Origin: an uncultured Prochlorococcus sp.
Lineage (GTDB): Bacteria > Cyanobacteriota > Cyanobacteriia > PCC-6307 > Cyanobiaceae
Direction: 5' to 3'
DNA length: 64,000 bases
NCBI GenBank assembly: GCA_902596585.1
Contig: CACJUL010000003.1
Location: 19,179 to 83,178, forward strand
How positions within the stretch are numbered: position 1 is the stretch's first letter; every line of letters starts with the position of its first letter. Shown here in pieces: positions 60,507 through 64,000 of the stretch. Under the pieces are notes generated by a model that was given only the letters and a program-made list of their open reading frames with translations, searched no databases and was not told where the DNA came from. The translations under genes were made by a program, and so were the position numbers.

Positions 60507-61583
60507 TTACTTATATTCGTTAATTACTTTATTAAGCCAGTTCACAACCTTGTTAGCAAATATATCCGATGAGGCATTATTTTCTACCCATTCTCTACAA
60601 TTTCTGCGACTTATTTTTTCAATAATCTCTACGTAAGATAGGAGGCTTTCTTTATCATCAGGATCAGCCAAATATCCTGTTTGCCCATGCTGAATAATTT
60701 CACTAGGACCTCCCCTTTTGTAAGCTATAACTGGTACCCCGCAGGCTAAAGCTTCAACGACAACATTCCCATATGCTTCGTTCCATTTGGGAGTATTTAT
60801 CAACACTCTACATTTACCAAGTTCTTTTTGTAATTCATCGGTTTTCAAAAAACCCATCCAATTTATAGCTCCCTTAGGAAATGATTGTTCTATCTTTGAG
60901 GCATAGGTCTTATCCTCTATCAATCCCCAAACATTTATTTTTTCGCCAAGTTTATTTGCAACATAAACTGCATCCTCTAAACCTTTCTCCGGAGCTATTC
61001 TTCCTACCCAAGCCAAGGGTCCCTTTACTGAAGCTTGAAAATTATAATCATCTAATTTGAAACCATTCCCAATTATTATGGGCTTTTTTATAAATGGATA
61101 ATCTTTAGCTTGTACTTTTGAATGAAAAGCAAAATTATATGGATATTTGGCATAAACCTTTGAAATTAAATTACTTATTACTGAACTTTCAGAACCCATA
61201 CTGATAATATGTGCAATTGGTGTCTCATAATTTAAAGTCATCCAAATCGGAAGCCAATCATAAGACATGTTCAAAACTACATCTGATTGTTTCGCTATGG
61301 ATAATCCTTTTTCAAGCATTTCCGCAAGAAGAGAATTGTCTGGAATAGTTACGGGAGAATTGTAATTTTGATGTTGCCAACTAATTTGACCTTCACCATC
61401 AACTAAATATAATTTTGCTTTTTCATTACTTTTTAATAACTTAGAATTTCTAGGTGCTATTACATCAACTTTGTGACCTAAAGAAAGCAAACCGAAAACT
61501 AGGGAATTCAAAGTTAGTTCGACTCCTCCACCCTGGCCGCTACCTAGGAAGCCGATTGGAGTACTTATCAATACAATGCGCAT
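60507..61583 (-). CDS. Group 1 glycosyltransferase
   Basis: 358 residues, GT-B fold. N-terminal Rossmann: MRIVLISTPIGFLGSGQGGG, 'LVFGLLSLGHKVDVIAPRN'. The C-terminal NDP-sugar site is 'PLAWVGRIAPEKGLEDAVYVANKLGEKINVWG' and 'KWNEAYGNVVVEALACGVPVIAYKRGGPSEIIQHGQTGYL' (E-x7-E motif). Probably makes a surface polysaccharide or glycolipid. It lies between GT39 and the EamA transporter on the minus strand. Confidence 0.93.
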   Translation of the reverse strand: MRIVLISTPIGFLGSGQGGGVELTLNSLVFGLLSLGHKVDVIAPRNSKLLKSNEKAKLYLVDGEGQISWQHQNYNSPVTIPDNSLLAEMLEKGLSIAKQSDVVLNMSYDWLPIWMTLNYETPIAHIISMGSESSVISNLISKVYAKYPYNFAFHSKVQAKDYPFIKKPIIIGNGFKLDDYNFQASVKGPLAWVGRIAPEKGLEDAVYVANKLGEKINVWGLIEDKTYASKIEQSFPKGAINWMGFLKTDELQKELGKCRVLINTPKWNEAYGNVVVEALACGVPVIAYKRGGPSEIIQHGQTGYLADPDDKESLLSYVEIIEKISRRNCREWVENNASSDIFANKVVNWLNKVINEYK

Positions 61584-61611
61584 TATTAAAACCTACACAT
61601 CAGGGGATTAA

Positions 61612-62553
61612 TTAAATAGTAGTATCTGTGGATTTATTTTCCCATAACGATCTTCTCTGGCTAACAAAAAATACTGAGACAAGAACGAAAACCACTCCTA
61701 TCCATTGCACAATAGTAAGTCTCTCATCTAACCAAACACCTCCACTAAGAAGAGCAAATACAGGAGTTAAAAAGGCAAGGGTACTAAATCCAGTTATTTC
61801 TTTATTATTTGCGAAGTAGAAAAATAATCCATAAGCTATTGCACCGCCAAATATACTTGCGAATGACATAAGTCCCCAATCAAATATTGACCAATTTGGA
61901 ATTACTTGAAAATTTGATTGTAAGCAATGTCTTATGATTAAGGGCACACTCCCTAAAACCATATGCCAACCCGTAACCGCAACAGGATCACTTTTAGTAC
62001 AGGTGAACCTAATTAAAATTGTTCCTAGTGCCATGGTGAGAGAAGCTGCAAGCATCCAAAGTTCTCCATAATTAAAAGCTATATCGCTTATAGACTTATC
62101 AGTCATTAACCACCAATTTTCTAATAATTCTTGTGGAACTCCTAAGAAAACTATCCCTCCTAGGCCAAAAAGTAAGCCTAGCCAACCTATTGGATTGATT
62201 AAATTCCCAAAAATCGCTCTTGCTAAAATAGCTACTAAAAGAGGCTGAGAATCAATCAAAACTGAACCTAGACCTGCTCCAGTTTTTTCAATACCATATG
62301 TTAAAAATAACTGAAAAAAAGTTGCGTCAACTATAGTAAAAACAAAAAACCACTTCAAATCACACCTATAAATTTTCAAATCTCTTTTAAACAAATATGT
62401 TGTTATAAGAACAAGAATCCCTGCAGGAAGTAATCTTAAGGAGGCAACAAACTCCGGCCCAGCACTAGAAACTAAGGGCGTCATAGCCGCCATAGAAGTA
62501 CCCCAAAGTGCGAAAGGGAGTATCATTAAAAACCAATTTAGGATTGAATTCAT
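61612..62553 (-). CDS. DMT-superfamily (EamA) transporter
   Basis: 313 residues with ten helices in two EamA halves: 'LNWFLMILPFALWGTSMAAMTPLVSSAGPEFVASLRLLPAGILVLITTYL' and 'LWMLAASLTMALGTILIRFTCTKSDPVAVTGWHMVLGSVPLII' through 'FSTLAFLTPVFALLSGGVWLDERLTIVQWIGVVFVLVSVFFV'. Exports or imports small metabolites; substrate unknown. Divergent from sppA across 52 bases. Confidence 0.88.
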   Translation of the reverse strand: MNSILNWFLMILPFALWGTSMAAMTPLVSSAGPEFVASLRLLPAGILVLITTYLFKRDLKIYRCDLKWFFVFTIVDATFFQLFLTYGIEKTGAGLGSVLIDSQPLLVAILARAIFGNLINPIGWLGLLFGLGGIVFLGVPQELLENWWLMTDKSISDIAFNYGELWMLAASLTMALGTILIRFTCTKSDPVAVTGWHMVLGSVPLIIRHCLQSNFQVIPNWSIFDWGLMSFASIFGGAIAYGLFFYFANNKEITGFSTLAFLTPVFALLSGGVWLDERLTIVQWIGVVFVLVSVFFVSQRRSLWENKSTDTTI

Positions 62554-62605
62554 TAGGTCTGCTGATAATCTTTTTAAAGTAGTTTTATGTATTTACCTTA
62601 AAAGA

Positions 62606-63415
62606 ATGATTTGGCCTTTTAGACGAAAGTCAAAAAAAAGAATGGCTCGTATTGTAATTGATGAGCCTATTACAAGTTCAACAAGAGTTTCTGTCCTTAA
62701 AGCTCTTAAACAAATCGAGGATAGAGAATTTCCTGCTTTAATCGTGAGAATTGATTCTCCAGGGGGAACGGTAGGAGATAGCCAAGAAATATATTCTGCT
62801 ATTAAAAGACTAAAAGATAAAGGATGTAAAGTTATTGCTAGTTTTGGAAACATATCTGCGTCTGGGGGGGTTTACATTGGTGTTGCATCTGACAAAATAG
62901 TCGCTAATCCAGGAACAATTACAGGATCCATTGGAGTGATTATAAGAGGAAATAATTTATCTGAATTATTAAATAAAATTGGCATAAAATTCGAAACTGT
63001 TAAAAGTGGCGTGTTCAAAGATATACTTTCTCCAGATAAACCTTTAAGTGAGGAAGGCAGAGGATTACTTCAAGGACTAATAGATGAAAGCTATAAACAA
63101 TTCACTGAAGCTGTTGCCGAAGGACGAAATTTGCCTGTTGAGGAAGTAAAAAAATTCGCAGATGGGAGAATCTTTACTGGTTCACAAGCAAAAGAATTAG
63201 GTCTTGTTGATGCAGTAGGGGACGAATTTGTTGCTCGGGAAATTGCTGCTAAAATGGTCAATATCGATCCTGAAATTAAACCCTTAACATTTGGAAAGAA
63301 AAAAAAGAAAATATTTGGATTAATTCCTGGAAGTAAAATTATCGAAAAACTTTTTAATAATATCTTTTTTGAGATTGATTCATCAAATAAAGTACTTTGG
63401 TTATATAAGCCCTAA
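62606..63415 (+). CDS. sppA: Signal peptide peptidase SppA
   Basis: 269 residues of the short SppA form. MIWPFRRKSKKRMARIVIDE, then 'ALIVRIDSPGGTVGDSQEIYSAIKRLKDKGCKVIASFGNISASGGVYIGVASDKIVANPGTITGSIGVI', the Ser nucleophile is in SASGGVYIG. A second block 'TVKSGVFKDILSPDKPLSEEGRGLLQGLIDESYKQF' provides the Lys of the dyad. It degrades cleaved signal peptides at the membrane. Followed after five bases by aroH. Confidence 0.93.
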   Translation: MIWPFRRKSKKRMARIVIDEPITSSTRVSVLKALKQIEDREFPALIVRIDSPGGTVGDSQEIYSAIKRLKDKGCKVIASFGNISASGGVYIGVASDKIVANPGTITGSIGVIIRGNNLSELLNKIGIKFETVKSGVFKDILSPDKPLSEEGRGLLQGLIDESYKQFTEAVAEGRNLPVEEVKKFADGRIFTGSQAKELGLVDAVGDEFVAREIAAKMVNIDPEIKPLTFGKKKKKIFGLIPGSKIIEKLFNNIFFEIDSSNKVLWLYKP

Positions 63416-63420
63416 TTAAA

Positions 63421-63792
63421 ATGAAAGATGATTATAAAATTACATTTATTCGAGGGGCAACAACAGCAAGTGGTAATTCTGTTAAAGAAATAGAAGAGGC
63501 TGTAGTGGAATTAATAGATGAATTAATTTCGCGCAACAATATTATTAAAACGAATTTATTAGCCATTACATTCTCCGCGACAAAAGACTTAAATGCTTGT
63601 TTCCCTGCTTCAATCGCTAGAAAATGTAATGGACTTGATTCAGTAGCATTTTTAGATTGTCAACAAATGTACGTACCTAATGATGTCGATTTTTGTATAA
63701 GAATAATGGCACAAGTTTTATTACCTTCAAAAAATCTTGTAAAGCATCCATACTTAAGAGGAGCCTCGAAATTAAGGTCAGACAGATGCTAA
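63421..63792 (+). CDS. aroH: Chorismate mutase (AroH type)
   Basis: 123 residues, monofunctional AroH class. 'ITFIRGATTASGNSVKEIEEAVVELIDELISRNNI', 'LLAITFSATKDLNACFPASIARK', 'VAFLDCQQMYVPNDVDFCIRIMAQVLL'; the active-site Arg and Glu of the trimeric enzyme are present (RGA, TFSATKDL, CIR). It converts chorismate to prephenate for Phe/Tyr synthesis. Immediately downstream of sppA. Confidence 0.94.
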   Translation: MKDDYKITFIRGATTASGNSVKEIEEAVVELIDELISRNNIIKTNLLAITFSATKDLNACFPASIARKCNGLDSVAFLDCQQMYVPNDVDFCIRIMAQVLLPSKNLVKHPYLRGASKLRSDRC

Positions 63793-63862
63793 CCTTAACA
63801 GAATAATTTTTCCTCTCTAAATTTGGATAGAATCGATTAACCTTTAAAAAATAGTTGTATCA

Positions 63863-64000
63863 ATGTTAAACAAAACAAAGAAACCTACTTTAAAATTTAG
63901 AATTTTTAGATTTCTTCTTATCCCTACAATTTTATTTTCAACTCCATTCTTAAGTAACTTCCAAGAAGCTAAAGCAGGACTTGAATTCCAATGGGACCAA
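63863..64000 (+). CDS. Secreted hypothetical protein, 5' part (cut by window end)
   Basis: ATG 63863 opens a frame to the window edge (46 codons). MLNKTKKPTLKFRIFRFLLI is a signal peptide with a basic N-region and a hydrophobic core, ending near AKAG; the mature start is GLEFQWDQ. This resembles a family of secreted picocyanobacterial proteins (possibly DUF2808) but the visible part is too short to assign it. Confidence 0.5.
   Translation, partial: MLNKTKKPTLKFRIFRFLLIPTILFSTPFLSNFQEAKAGLEFQWDQ

Overview
The window is a stretch of a picocyanobacterial chromosome, almost certainly a high-light-adapted type Prochlorococcus. The evidence is strong AT richness, very compact gene packing with many stop/start overlaps, psbD/psbC, petM, ycf4 and ycf39, a cluster of high-light-inducible (hli) genes, a Pcb divinyl-chlorophyll antenna gene beside flavodoxin, and an NTR-thioredoxin fusion. 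Strain identity cannot be fixed from the sequence alone.

Layout. (1) 1-8.3 kb is accessory: dozens of genes of 30-100 codons, most of unknown function. It includes one coherent operon at 2.4-4.5 kb (two micro-ORFs, a small membrane protein, a MauE-like membrane protein, a DUF411 metal-binding protein, a DUF3721-like periplasmic protein and a PepSY-TM-like protein) behind two DNA palindromes. (2) 8.3-16.2 kb is mixed: an NSS-type Na+ symporter, SelO, a cupin, then three hli genes and a 59-codon gene in one tight transcription unit preceded by RpaB/HLR1-like half-sites, followed by more small membrane proteins. (3) 16-41 kb is core genome: ychF, polA, cysS, dxr, the three pnt transhydrogenase genes, ntrC-type trxB-trxA, infA, ycf39, petM, ilvN, a cyclophilin, ycf4, psbD-psbC, maf, cobQ and two ferredoxin-like proteins. 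(4) 42.3-46.5 kb is a small integrated element lying against the 3' end of tRNA-Ser(CGA). It holds a stand-alone DnaB-type helicase domain, two TPR proteins and a small protein in an overlapping operon, and is bounded by imperfect direct copies of the tRNA 3' end and three kinds of short repeat array. No integrase is visible. (5) 46.6-56 kb is iron related: idiA/futA and piuC (divergent), a porin, glyQ, several small conserved genes, then isiB and an adjacent pcb gene. (6) 56-64 kb is ordinary accessory/core: an AhpC-like protein, a SemiSWEET, an AEC transporter with a probable frameshift, a GT39 transferase, a GT1 transferase, an EamA transporter, SppA, AroH and the start of a secreted protein.

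The most interesting part is the tRNA-Ser element. Its att-like duplications, the six TACATGTG sites spaced 12-12-22-22-12, the ATCCACCAACAC arrays on both sides and the lone DnaB helicase domain together resemble a recombinase-less or decayed relative of the tRNA-targeting integrative elements known as tycheposons in Prochlorococcus. Second in interest are the palindrome-controlled DUF411 metal operon and the isiB-pcb iron-stress antenna pair.
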